Below are positions 35,301 through 51,437 of a stretch of 64,000 nt of DNA, one piece after another. The DNA is taken from positions 5,031,403 through 5,095,402 of the forward strand of contig CM055111.1 in assembly GCA_029204225.1 (NCBI GenBank). Reading direction: 5' to 3'. Under the pieces are notes generated by a model. The model ran no database searches. It was not told the DNA's origin and was given only the letters and a program-made list of their open reading frames with translations. Every line of letters begins with the position of its first letter. Position 1 is the first letter of the stretch. The position numbers and the translations under genes were made by a program. Source of the stretch: Diphasiastrum complanatum. Taxonomy: Eukaryota; Streptophyta; Lycopodiopsida; Lycopodiales; Lycopodiaceae.

Positions 35301-38300
35301 TTGTGATTGTTAAATTAGGATCAATAGCAATAAAATGTATATAAATATCTAAGTGACAACTATAGATACACGAAGACATGAGAGCATAGAAAAACACGAG
35401 AGCATAGAGAACTAAGAAGTTGTGCGCAAATCCAGAGTGACAAGAGAGACTGACAGCACACTGTAATGAGCGTCAGATAGATCAGATTTTTGTAAACGTA
35501 TTTTTTATTAGTGATTGAAGAATCAGTTTGCACTTCTTTACACATTATGAGTGTAAACTTTTTACTACCATCTGTATGTGTATTTACTGTGCTTATATCG
35601 ATCTGTCCTTTTCTTTTAGCTCGTTACTACCAATTCTCAAATTTATTTTTTGTATCAAAGTATGTCAATTCCTGGAGGCCATTGATGAATGTTGATTCAA
35701 CATTTCATCTTGGCACAAAATAGACACTTCTATTTGATTTCTATCAACAGGATAACTGATTTGAATCACAAAGTTTCTTCCGATAATAGGCACTGAATTA
35801 TTGCAAATGACTTAGGAGAGATTCTTACTATAGGTACAAGAGTTGGGCACTTGTAAAATTATCAGTCACACTGAAAAATCAAAAGTTCTTGTCTCCATTT
35901 GAACCGATTTGCACTCTGCTTGACTCATAGCCTGAGATACCCATATTGCCCACACACAAAAAAAAAAAAACCGTTTCTGAGAAACGCTCCCACATTTCAG
36001 AAACGCATTTCTAGAAACTTGTTGTGTACCATGTTTTTCCAGCACGCTGTGTTTTAGCCAGAAATGAAGGAGAAAGCCGTAATTGAAGTCTCATGGGACT
36101 TGGGAGATAAGAGGGCTGTTACCTTTGGCCTTGGTCTAGCAGATTCTCAAATACATCATTAAAGATTTTCTAAAAAAATTTAAAAAAATTGCATATCTAC
36201 TTACTTGGTGGTAAAGCCTAGCTTTTATGTGCATGTGGTCAACTTTGGACCACCTTAATAGTCCAAGTTGACTGGAAATGACTTGAGTGGAATTTTTGGG
36301 AAGTTTCCAAAAGGGAAATTTTTTGAAAAAAAACACCTTAGAATTTCAGCTCGAATTGCGATAAATCAAAAAGCAATTTTTTGCTTCTATGAACTGAACC
36401 TTCATGCATAGTACTTAATTTTGCACAACTAGCTTTTACACACTTAGTACTTCTAATGAGGGCTTATCTTGTGTAAGATTTCTTCAGCTTTAAACATGAT
36501 CTTTGTGCTTCATCTAGAAACCATACTTTCAGAACCGTTAGATACTTCTGAAAGTCCCGGAAAAGCACTAAAAGCTGAACTTGCGACCCTCCAAGTGATA
36601 CCTCACTTTTTTGAATTGCTTTTCTTCTACAAGAAATTTAAAGGTTAATCCTATAGCATTCACTTTATACTCATTTCTTTCAAGACGGAATTCTGTTTTT
36701 ACAGGACACCATAAAAACTTACACGACCAATTGGTTCCTTCATTTCAACATAAAACATGGTTGAGGCTTGTTTTTTCACTTCAGAGACCATTTGACCCAA
36801 CTTCATGTAAAATGGGAAATAAAGATTCTCTTCTAACTAACTTTTGGGCAAAAGTAGTTGAAACTTGAAACCCAAGATCAACTCATAAGAAAGTCAAAGT
36901 TTCCCAAAGAAGGCTAGGTTCTTGTTTCCTGTTCCCTAAGGTTGTTCATGTTTAAAAATTTTAAAACCATTGTCATGATAAGGTCCAGGCCCCAGGAACA
37001 CTCTACTCACAAGCAGGTCATAACATTGTGAGATATGCTAAGAATCAAGATACAAGAAAGCATATTGCTCCCATATCAGTAAAATCTATTGGTTGGAAAA
37101 CTTCAAAACTTTTCAGAATGAGTCCACAAATAAGTGGCTTGTAGACTACTTTCCTCATATCAAGGATCGGAGTTATAATCCACCAGCCACATATATAGAC
37201 ATAAAAGGTTAAAAAAACAATGCAAGAAGAAAGAAACTAAATTAACTATGTATGTGAATATTCAAACTTCAGAGCTAGTGGTTTTTGGAAAATACAAATC
37301 CACTAAGGTAACAGTGCCAAGTTGTAGGAGCACAAGCAAAAGATACATAGTTTGGGATAGGATAAGAAGCAGTAAAGCAGAAAGATCTAAAGAGTGTATT
37401 TTCACAACAAGAAGAAAAGTGCCAGATAATTTGCATGGAAGTCAATTAAGAGCAATTATCTGCAACGACCAGTACCGGAGCAGATATTGAACCGGCAGGA
37501 GGAAGTGCTCCACCTATTGACCCGCTTGGCGCGCTCACAGCCACCAGCTGAGAGACGGCTGCAGTCTGCAACACCAAAATGAATATCACTTTTGCTAGCA
37601 TAAATGCTAGTATGAAATAGGTCAGTGAAAATACAAACTTGGGGCACGACTGTTAGAAGAGCATCCTCATCAATCATCAGCATCATACTTGTAACCATAT
37701 AAACCAGGGGGTGGCCAGTTTACAATACATACTCAAAGAGCAAACTTGGCAAAGAATTGTGAAACAAACCTTGCTTGAAGCAGCAGCATCCATGAGAATT
37801 TTACCACCCTCAAATGCTCTACTTTCAAATGTTCGTAGGAGCCGCAGTCCATCAGAGTTAGATAAGATCTTTATACCATTGTCACTTGTTGTGACAGCCA
37901 AAAGAGAACCTTCTTTGTTAAAGCGCAAGCGAGGACTAGCCTGTTATTGAAGTTCTCTTATCAGAAGAAAAACAGGTGAAGAGGAGTGCTGAAATGGAGA
38001 AAGAACTAGAATTCAATACTGCAATATAATATCCATTTCCAAATTCATACAGGACACTGAGATCCTCTCAGCTTTCTCCGGGCATCTTAATGTTGGCATG
38101 TCAAATGCTGCTACGATGTAATGTATGTACAAGCATGTAGTTGAATTGGAGCATCCAAGGTTCAACTTACAGGCAATCCACCCTCCGCATCAGTGCTTGT
38201 AAGAACACTTGTGTTGTCCATGTCCCAAAACTTTATCAAAAACTCATCTCCAGCAGCTAGAAAGCGATTTTTGGTGGTATCAAACTGTACTATAATCGCT

Positions 38301-41300
38301 GAACGTTTTCGAAAACCAGAGTATGACCTTTTGAGGGCTCCTTCACTTTCATTCCACTCAACTAGAAATGACTCACCATCTTTGCTTGTTCCACAGGAAA
38401 AAAGCCTGACAAAAGATGTAAGAGAAACTTGAGGCTGATATAGCTGTCTCATACCATCACAGTTGCAAGACTACAAATGCTAACTGTTTGGACTATCAAA
38501 CCAACTTCAAAGTCAGGCATTCATGACGTTGACTGAAAATTTGACAGAATTAACAGACTAAATAATACTAACATGGAATTTGTCTATACAATTTCCAGAT
38601 AAAAAAACCACAAACTATAGAGCTTCGAAATGTTGAAGCTGCTCAATACCTTGTACCGTCAGCACTATAAGCCATTGTTGTGCACCAGTGACCAGGAGCG
38701 TCATAATCAACCCTCGACCCAAGGTGATCATATAGCCAGGCCTTTATTTTACCATCAAGGGCAGTAGAGAAAATAAACTGCAAGCAATTTCCAAATATTT
38801 TATAAGGCTTATGAACTTTGAACCCAGATGCTATAAGGCTAAAAGTAGCATGAAAGAAATTCATAGAAGTCAGAAGCTTTCAGCCTGTGAGAAAACGGAT
38901 TCAAGGTAAACTGCACAAAGAAAATGTGAAAACATTTGAAAAACATGCAAACGAACTGAGTAGGTATACTAACAATAGTAGGAGACCTACTTTGTAACAA
39001 TCTGGATATGAACATTTCTAACTTTAAATCTAAGAGTTGACTGATCACAACATTTTCTTTCACAGTTAATCTATGAGACTTGTAAATGTATGCTACTCTG
39101 ATGTTGAAGGTACCTGCAAAAGAGTATTTCGCCTACAATAAGAAACACACTAGCTGGCCAACGTAAAACACTGTCGTGACCTTGAGTCTATTAACATCGA
39201 GAAATGCATGAAGTAAAGACCTTCCCTCAATAAAATATTAGCTTGTATAGAGTCTTGAACCCGAAAATAGGCTTTGCAACAGTGAACAAATTGACGCATT
39301 CAAAAAGCTTCAAGCCTTGGAAAATAACATTACTAAGCCATTAAGTGGTTTCAAGGGGAAATCAACGAGCCACCTTTTAAAAAAGTCAAGGTTTTTAAAT
39401 ATTAGAAACTGTTGGTGATCTTAAACATGGACGAATAAATCTTACTCGCTGTTCTAGTTACCTGTATACTTTCTTTGTGGTGTGGGCAAACAGAGTACAC
39501 AGGTGCATCATGTCCCTCAAAAGTGTACTGCCTGCGACCAGTTGTAGCATCCCACACCTGCAGTTTGAGCAATAAGCTTAACACATCAAGATGCCTCACT
39601 TCAGGTATGTTCTTCATAATTTTGAGACCAGCTACATTTGTGCTCATAGGTCTGTGGCGTACAAAAGGAACATGGGAAAAAGTCTCGTGTGACACGAGAA
39701 AAATTAAGAAATAGATTTCTTTATTACATTCCATACGCAGTACATGTTTCGTTCCATACATCAGAAATGAAACGTTCAGTCTCAAAATCTTCAAAAAGGG
39801 TATGGGTATTTGTCATTGTGCTATGATGGATCTCACAAAATACATTAAACATTTTTTTTAAGCACTGACAACCCAGATCAATCCACACCTTGATAGTTTT
39901 GTCATCCCCGCAAGTGATTATGCAAAGTTGCTTATTGGGGTGAGAAAAGGCAATATCATTAACACTCCCAATGTGAGCATCAATCTGCACAAGGAAAACA
40001 GATATCAGGAAAAGGACTAAGAGACTACACAAGTTAGGTCCACATCCATCATGGTTAAATAACAAATAAATCAAGCTTTTGATATACTCGTGACATGGAA
40101 CTTTACCTCAAGATGTGGTCGCAAATCACCTGCGCCATTGTATGCATATAACTGGACAACGTGCTTGGAAAATGCAACACCTACAGAAAGAAAACATGAA
40201 ATGTATTATGCTCACTTAAACTGCTGCTTTGCTACACTAAGTTAAACTGCCGTAAAGTGGATTTTGAAAAAAAATGCAATAAAGAGCAAAATTTTCTTCT
40301 ACAATGACAAATCAGGAGCAAACAATATATCCTTCTTTGGAAGTAAGAAACTAAGCCTCTAGAAGCTCCAATTCCAATGAAGGATGAATCGACGGAGAAA
40401 TTTAAGTAGTTATGAATAACTAAATGGAGAACAACTACGAGGCTTGTCTGCACTTTTGAATGCCATTTGGAGCTTATAATGCTAAGTTTTGATATTTTTG
40501 ATCCCCAGTTTATCGCCAACAGTTATAAGGACATTTATTAAAATTTAAAGTGCATTTTGTGGGCCCCTATAAATAGGGTGTGGGTGTGATGGTCAAGTCA
40601 AGTTGTAGGCCTGTGACATCTACATAGGCTTGTTAACCTCATCATCGTTGGTTTCTTGTTAGAAGACCAGTTCTTGAAGCAGCTTTGCTTAGCTTAAATT
40701 CAATTTATACAATAGCATACTCACGAGGATCATGAAATCTTTACCATTTATCTAAATTGTTGCATTCTCTTCAGGTTCTATCTGTGTTCTATGTATAATT
40801 TTGGTCATAGCATTTGTATCATCAACATTGTTCTATCTCTTTCAGATCTGGGAGAGTTATAAGTTGTAGTATCGAACTAATAGAAGCTACTTGGCCACTT
40901 AGGACCCATATTAAATAAGTACTTGGACCTTTAGCATCCCACAACTTATTGAATGTTATTTAAACCCTCAAGAACATCTTAAAATGGACTTTAAGTAGTT
41001 GAGAAGCCCAGAAGTGAAGGCTCTAATTTTGGTATATCAAAATACTATAAAGCGGTATGGTTTCACTGGTTCATTGATCAAAAGACTAGATCTTTGTTTA
41101 GTCCAAATTAACTTAGGCTTAAATCCAGCTCAAAATGAATAGTTAACTGGTAGAGATCATTGTTCACTCACTTATTTGCACTGTTCATTCACTAATGTAT
41201 AGATCTATGTTCTCCTCCAGCTCTACCTGTGTTCTGTAGATGCTTTGGTCAAAATTCAAAGGCATGCCGTATTATGCGACAAATATAAAGCAGAGAGAAA

Positions 41301-44300
41301 ATCAAGAGCAGGTCACAATATCACTAAGGTTTGAAAATTCACCTAATAGTGTTCCATCTGGACTCCACATAGTCCGATTGACCGCCACTGCAGGGTCTTT
41401 GACAAGTGAAGCCTGTTGAATAGCTTATTAAATTAGTAAATATCTTGATTGCAATCTGTCAAAACAAGCACGGCTTATTTCGTATGACAAAGACTCCCTC
41501 AAATGATTTTCCCCATGAATAAGAGGAATAAAAAAGAATTAGAACTACCTGCATTGGCATTGAGCACGCTGAAATGTCCCACACTTTAAATGCTCTCTGA
41601 GCGAGCTTTTCTTTGGACCCTACTTCCCAAATACCAATTTCACCTACATTTGTTCCAACTGCCATTCCCGACAAAAAAGCATCAATACATCAATGCAGTA
41701 AAAAAATCATCCGAAAACCTTGAAAAATGACTGCTGGAGCCTTGCTCACACTTGCAAATCTATAGTCATACTCCAGAATCTGTTTTGATTTAAATTTTCC
41801 GGGCTTGGCTCTTAAAGGAAATAGCATGTGTTGCATATAAAATTTCAATAAGTAGATGGATGCCAGTTATTAAAGATAGTCAACATAAATCACTAAACAC
41901 AAATCAGTGGAGCAATATATATAAGAAATGCCCTTCTAGAGTTCATACATACCTGTAACTTGTTTGATGTTATTACACTAAGAGTTGAAGAATTTACAGT
42001 AGCAAGGTTAAAAGAAAAATCATGAGCACTTTCCAAGTAAAAGCATGTCTCAAAAATTTTTAGTCATCAGATGTACATAAAACAGCACAATGACCAGCAT
42101 ACCTAAGAGAATAGTTTGGTGTACAGGATGAAAATCCATGCTCATCACACCCGATCCCTGATTTAGAGTCCGAACAAGCAGTTTTGGTAGGTCATCTGAA
42201 GAACATGAACTTTGTGTAAGGCTTGAGCCTGCATAGTTCACCTTTGAACCAACATCCACAAAGCAAAACAAGTCCAATAACTAAGGTTAGAGCTGAAACA
42301 GATGGTTACAGCAAAAATGCCTCATTCAAATCCAAGTCCTTTTGATTCACCTTGTACAACCGTTATCTGATTGGAGACAAACTCCTTAAGTTAGAAATTC
42401 GTTTGGCTATAACTAACATTGTAAGACACGAGATATATGGCCAACACTGCCCAAAAACCTTACAGAGGTTTGTAATAAGATGCATAATTGAAATCAATGT
42501 CTCCATTTTACGACATTCAGAAAAGACTATTGACAGTATTCATATGTACAAGTAGAAAATTCCCAAATTCATCCACACAACAAAGATGCACACAGTTGCA
42601 ATATGTATTTGCGATACTACATGCACAGTCAGATGTAATGTTCACCTCATCGATTGTTTGTGCTACTGGGCGACTACGCTTCAATAAATGCTCTGAATCA
42701 GCAGACTGGTAATCCATGGCTGTGGGATTGATTGGTGGAGTCCTAGGACGCTTCAGTAAAGCACCTGCAGTAGACAAAATAAAAGTAGCTGTGATGAGGC
42801 ATTCAGCTCTACTTTGGCATGATCGGCATTCTTGATTCTAATTAGAATTCGCAATGGAATCAGCTATTGAATGGAAACTCTACTGTCTTCTTGACTAAAC
42901 CATGCTAGAGTATATGCACCATACTTACCAGGATTAGGTGGCCCGGTAAGAGTTGCTGGTCCAGGAGCAACCGCAGCATGGGGCGCAGCAGCAGGAGCTG
43001 AATTTGCCATCCAACCAGCTAAAGCTGTTGCACTAGGTGGTGCTGCAGGTTGAAATGGCTGCAACGAGCATATAATGAAAAAGAAGCTCACTGCAACAAA
43101 ATTCCTCATGGCAGCTCTACTCTTAGGGTAAGAAACAGCAAGATTAACAAACCATGGGAATTACAATTTGGTAAGTCCTGTGATGAAACTGAGCTTCAGA
43201 CGATCGAGCAACATCTGCCAAGGGCCAACCAGAGGCCAAAGAAAATTACCAAGAGCAAGCTATCTTACACTGTGAGTTCCAAGAGAAGGAAATGCTCCAC
43301 CCTTAGGTAAACCTGCGACCAATGGGCTATTCTGAGGAGGAGCTGCACGCGTGCCATTCGGCGGTTGGCAAGTGTGATCAACAAACAAAGTCTTGATGTC
43401 GGGGTTAGGGCGTGGATTCTTGCAGAGCTGATGTTGCCAATTTAGACTGCAATTATATGGTCAAATCAAATAGCAGTCCAGATATACTTCACACGGTAAA
43501 CAGTATCTGAATCTAACCTGAAAGGTGTAATTTATCTCTTTGTAGATAGATTACATAGAAGCAGGTATATAATAGAACCCTGAGACTTAAAAGATTACCA
43601 GGAAGAGTTATTTTTTTAAGTCTACTGGTTCAAAGTGTAAATCCCAATGTTAACCTCGTGAGACATCGTTGAACTAGAAAATCTATATGGATATAAGGAC
43701 AGATGTAAAGGCTATAAATTGACATCGCTAGGAAATTATTGAGTCCCCACCTTTGATTGATTAGTGTCCTCAAACGGGAAGCTTTTAGTGCGGGAAATGT
43801 GAGCTTGTCGCGAAACAAGGGATTTGCTTCAATTAGCTTCTTCAGCTCCATAAGCATTATGTTTCTAGCAGATTTTGTGTCGCCGTACTTTGACAATTGT
43901 TCATTCTCTCTAAAAAAAACCCATAGCCATGTTAGACAGCTTGACTTCAAATATCATAAAGCAAAGTAACTTTTGCCTTGTAGCATACCAACCTAAAGTT
44001 GTCCAGGGTCAGAAGTTGCGTAATTTCTTTGTAAAGCTCCTCATTGAAAGACGAGAAAACCTTCAGATCTTTTACCAGTATCTCCACTGCCCTGGCCCGA
44101 TCTTGCCTGAGCACGCCAAACTCACAAAGCTTAGAACCAACCCGAGATATAAAATAAGCTTGTACAAGAAAAATTAAGTGCAGGTACGAAGGGCTAGAAT
44201 GGGAAGGACGCATACTTGTCTAATGCCTCTAAGTATTTCTGCTTCCGAATCTCAAAAAATATCTTCATGGAGTAGCGGTTGTCATCCACTTTAGTGAACC

Positions 44301-44574
44301 CGGAAAGGTAGCGCTCAACCTCGTCCCATTCTCCACCTTGCACTTGCTCTTCGAAGTATTTCATATTAAAGTAGAACCCAGATTCCTGCTCCAACCTGAA
44401 AATGCGCAGCAAACATCATGTCTAGCGATGCTTCCATGTAAAGAGAGCTGTTGAAGTGCAAATTGTGTTAAAAACAGACATAAACTCGTCTTACTTGTGT
44501 ACGGTCTCTTTAAACTTTTCTTCATCCAGGAACTGCAATATAAGAAACACCAGCTCTCTGCTAAGAGAAGACAT
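32339..44574 (-). CDS. TPL: TOPLESS/TOPLESS-related transcriptional corepressor
   Basis: Groucho/TUP1-type nuclear corepressor; family members bind EAR-motif repressors (e.g. Aux/IAA) and recruit histone deacetylases. Twenty-five exons: 44574-44495, 44395-44216, 44106-43993, 43909-43751, 43446-43269, 43058-42929, 42764-42646, 42241-42103, 41658-41549, 41412-41343, 40180-40107, 39984-39889, 39557-39462, 38777-38650, 38405-38171, 37940-37770, 37565-37476, 34694-34545, 34456-34346, 34246-34067, 33806-33678, 33465-33370, 33226-33035, 32830-32658, 32549-32339. All junctions are GT-AG and in phase, giving 1136 aa (Arabidopsis TPL is about 1131). Start MSSLSRELVFLILQFLDEEK is LisH (1-34); CTLH follows (NMKYFEEQVQGGEWDEVERY); then LNWQHQLCKNPRPNPDIKTL; a Pro/Ala hinge and LLKRPRTPP; then the two WD40 propellers (VWDATTGRRQYTFEGH, IKVW, LVEWNESEGALKRSYSGFRK). 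The C-terminus is GSVQVLEPSETEGKWG... No break or missing key segment is seen. Confidence 0.97.
34695..37475 (-). other. Large intron (2.78 kb) of the TOPLESS gene
   Basis: Lies between exons 17 and 18. The exon-17 donor is CCG|GTACTG and the exon-18 acceptor is CTCAG|AATGG. It is much longer than the other introns (about 80-1160 bp). No transposon coding motif was recognised inside, and small ORFs on both strands are unconvincing. Confidence 0.85.
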
Positions 44575-45270
44575 GAGCCCCGCACTATTTAACCCCCCTC
44601 CTCAAAACTTTTCGATTCAGAAAGCAACTTCCCCCCCCCCGCTCCGCCTTTGTATTCCCTTGCAGCGCTACTCGCACAGCAAACTGAGGCTTGCAAAGCC
44701 AGGTTTGTCAGATGCCGTATGCTCCACGCACAGGAGAAGATCCAGTCCAGAGACGGTCAATCTACTATAGCTCCACAATTTCCACAAACCTCCGCGCCTC
44801 AACAAGCCTTGAGAACCTGAAACAAGGCCTTACAGAGCCCGAAACTGCAGGGACGGAGGGAGGCGAGCCTGGTGTCACCAGGCCATGCAAGAAATATCAA
44901 ATCCAGATTCGAGATTAAATGCCGACAGGGCGCAGAGATGCGCAAGAAACAAAATGAAAAGACGAGCAAGAAGAACAAATAGGAGCAGGAGGAGGCCGAG
45001 GAGGAGCAGGAGGAGGAGTCTGGAGCAGCGATGGCGGGGAAGAAATGGATCGAGCAGAAAAAGATAAACCGAAACGAGACGAAAACGAGAGAGAGAGAGA
45101 GAATGAGCGACAGGAAGGAATCGTTGGGAGGAAGAAAGCAGAGATGGGAGAACTTAAAGGAGAGATCCATTTTGATTGGTTCAGTAATTTTGATAAGCGC
45201 ACTGACTTATCAAAAGGGTTGATCCATTCGCCTTATCACACCAGCCGCTTATCACCATATATATTTCCTC
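44575..45270 (-). promoter_or_regulatory. TOPLESS 5' UTR and core promoter
   Basis: On minus the sequence upstream of the ATG is C/T-rich (CTCCTCCTCCTGCTCC, CTCTCTCTCTCTC), typical of plant 5' UTRs. A TATA-like TATATAT on minus lies at about 45257-45266, roughly 690 bases upstream. A 5' UTR intron is common in this family but was not resolved. Confidence 0.45.
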
Positions 45271-45620
45271 GCCGCGTCTCCGACATGTCACATGCAGGCA
45301 GCTGGCCAGGCCAGGCCTCCTCCTCTCGGTCACTGGCCGTCAGTGACCACCAGCCAGCTTGGCAGCGTGTGACCCCCCCCGTGACCTACCTGCCTTCCCC
45401 CTCCCCGCCCCCCAACAAGGCTCCGTGGTCCGGACTCCGGCCTCCGGACCTCCCACTTTGCATATTCCACAAAAAGTATATTCACTTACTTCTGCGGTCT
45501 GGCACGAGGGGAGGGCCACACCCCCCCCCCCCCCCCCCCAAATCTCTTCCCAAAACTCCAACACATTTTGACCTCAATGTATGTTGGCAGATGAATATTT
45601 TAATAATGTGTCTCCGTGCG
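45271..45620. other. GC-rich upstream region with C-runs
   Basis: Contains a small palindrome (GGTCACTG...CAGTGACC near 45329-45349), several C-runs and 'ggaggcc'-type words. It may be distal promoter of TOPLESS. The plus ORFs here have no motif. Confidence 0.35.
45521..45539. repeat. Run of 19 C
   Basis: Homopolymer; length may vary between reads. Confidence 0.95.
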
Positions 45621-45991
45621 TTGTTGGGCGGGTATTGAAAATTTTGACACCATAAAATTCGTTCTGTTGCAACCTTTGTTTGCTCCGTCGCGTAAGAGTA
45701 AGCTATTGTGACGATTTGGTATATGATGATGAGTCGCTCTGAGGTGCATTAGAATATGAGTTTTCTGATCTTTTAACTCTTCTCAAATGCAATCTTTGCT
45801 TTGTTATTGAATTTGTTAGCAATTTACTGACTTAAAGCAAAGATTTTTTTTGAGATATTTTAATCACCTTGTCTAGATCTTTGATGCTTGCCAAGTTTCA
45901 GTACAAGTGTGTTCTACGAGTTGTTGGTTTATAATCAAATGGAGTGGTTTTTCAAGATAATACAATCGCTAATCAACCTATATATAAATGC

Positions 45992-46111
45992 GTACAAATT
46001 GTTGAAAGTTATAATCTCCTTTGAAGAGTATGATGCAACTATTAAAAATCAGTACAAATTGTTGAAAGTTATAATCTCCTTTGAAGAGTATGATGCAACT
46101 ATTAAAAATCA
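45992..46111. repeat. Exact 60-bp tandem duplication
   Basis: The unit starts 'gtacaaattgttgaaag' and ends 'actattaaaaatca', present twice back to back with no mismatch, so it is a recent duplication. Confidence 0.96.
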
Positions 46112-46196
46112 TGATCTGTTTTAGATTAATCCTACTTTGAAATTTTGGCATTTTGTTAGTGCCCACCAATGTTTTGTGGCACCATGAATAAAACAA

Positions 46197-46201
<5 letters not shown>

Positions 46202-46234
<33 letters not shown>
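46202..46234. repeat. (AC)n microsatellite
   Basis: Pure AC repeat followed by 'atatacatata'. Confidence 0.97.
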
Positions 46235-46240
<6 letters not shown>

Positions 46241-47941
46241 TATAAATTTTTGGTACCAAAAAAAGTTGATAGGAGATAAATACTAAGCTAAATATCCACA
46301 ATTTCAAGCCTTAGTTGAGTATTGTCAAAGTCATCATGAAGAGCTCATTGGGTGATGTGTGAGGTTTCCATGTCTTATAAGAAGGATCGATGTATATGAT
46401 AGCATGGTCTCTTTATGAATGCACAAACATTTTAAAATGAGATGTGACATATGTGGATGTAAAGTAGCCAAATCTGGATGTAAGATGTAATTCTCATGAC
46501 TGACTATGTCCCATAGTGTTAAAATGTCAAATTTGGATGTGCTTCGAACTATGTCCTATAGTGTTAAAGATAAGAATATGAGATGTAGCCACACCCATAT
46601 GCTTCATCTCATATTACTTCTCCTCTTGAACATTATCTAGTCCAAGTTGATTATGTAATACCCATGGTTTGTCAAAGCTAATCTTATTCGAGCACCTATA
46701 GCATCCCAACAATGTTCTACTAATTACTTACGGAAAGATAATCCAAGAATGGAATCACCAATTATTCTCAAAAACGGATTTCATAGATATTTTGAAAGAT
46801 GTTGACTTCCTAATAACCAACGACTTCTTTTCTTTAAACTTATAAGAATAGTAGTACCAGGCACTCCTACCTTTCACCTTGATGGGTTTTTCCTTTTTTA
46901 AACTTTCAAATAAAATAATTTAAGAGTATGTCAAATAAAATAATTATGATCCTTTTTAAGCACTTAATACATATATTTTTGTTATATTTTACAATAGAAC
47001 TTTAAAATTTTCAAGCTAGCATGAAATTTGATTTTTTAAAGTTACCTTTCAAATGGAAGGGCAATATTTAAGTTTGTCATTCAAATGACATGCAATTAAA
47101 ATTTTTGCCTTTCTTTTAATGGCAAACTAGCCTTTGACATGCATTGCAGCTTGCAAATGCCAAGCCCCATAACTTCTTATTTATTTAGAAAATTTTGGGA
47201 CACATTGGATCCTAAACCTTAAGCTTTGATATACATATCTTGTCATAATAAATCAACAACCCAAAGGGGTTGGCCTAGTTGGTTATCTTGGCATCCAAAG
47301 TTTTTTTTGTCCCAAGTTTGAGCCTCCCTTGAAAAGCAAGAAGCATAATAGATCAACAAAACACAAATTTTTGTTTGCAATCTAAAGTTTCATCTTATGG
47401 TTGCCCCTTTTTTTTAATTCTTGGTGAAAGTTACATGCTAATCGATAATTTATAAATTTAGAAGACATTTAATGTGAGATTTTTTGTTTGGGCTCTAGCC
47501 CAAGTTTATTTTGATTCTGACCATTATAATCAATACGAGGTCTACCTAGCTAATAAAATTGATCTTCTCGGCAACTTTGTTGATTTTTTTCTTCCAGATA
47601 CACGTACAAGCTTTAGATTAGGTCCCAAATTTTGTGCCGAGCTGAATGATAAAACCTCGAAAATTTCAGATGTAATAGTAGAAGCCAGGGTTTCTTTTTT
47701 GCAGAATAGTATTAGTTTCGACTCCCATGGTACAGTTTTTGTTGTTAGTCCATTTTTCATGGGAGCGATAAAGGCGAAAGAAGCCAATTTTGAGAAGGCT
47801 GTCTATTTTATCGAATGCAGTCTCGTGGCGAAACTTTATTTGATTCCATATGAAAATAAGTAAGGATTGCTCTTTTGTTTTTGTTGCTTTAATCTGGATT
47901 GTTGCATGCTTCAATGGGCAAAGGAAAATGAAGGAGCATCC

Positions 47942-51024
<3,083 letters not shown>

Positions 51025-51437
51025 TGTTGCCAGATAAATAATGTACAATACAATGTGAAGTAACATAATACATGAAACCACACAAGGGAGAACACTCAGA
51101 GAGAAAAGATAGGCATGTATTGCAAATGAGGTTCTTCTTGAAAATGGACTCTTCCACTCCTATATATACTTGGAGTGGTGGTCACTTACAAAAAGGCACT
51201 ATGGGACTAACATGCCATGGGACAAACCCCCAATAGGACTTTTACATAACTTGAAATCACATATCTATGTGCAATGCTCATGGTAATTTAAACTTAGAAC
51301 TAAATAACTTAAGCCAGTATGGATAACATAAAAGCCTAAACTTGATGGGCAAGTTCTACATTTAAATCCTATCTTGCTTGTATTTTTAAAGATGTTCCGC
51401 TGGATGGCTAAAATATTCTTTGGAATATCAGCCTACA
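51025..51437 (-). repeat. Possible solo LTR (minus)
   Basis: On minus a purine tract (AATGGAGGGGTTAA) is followed at 51437 by TGTAGGC. A TATATATAG lies inside (about 51160-51168), and a CAACA end could be placed at 51025. No target-site duplication or primer-binding site was found, so it may be solo or truncated. Confidence 0.35.

Noticed and set aside
47474-47863. 129-codon plus ORF
   Set aside because: No motif, AT-rich random-looking composition and no splice or promoter context.
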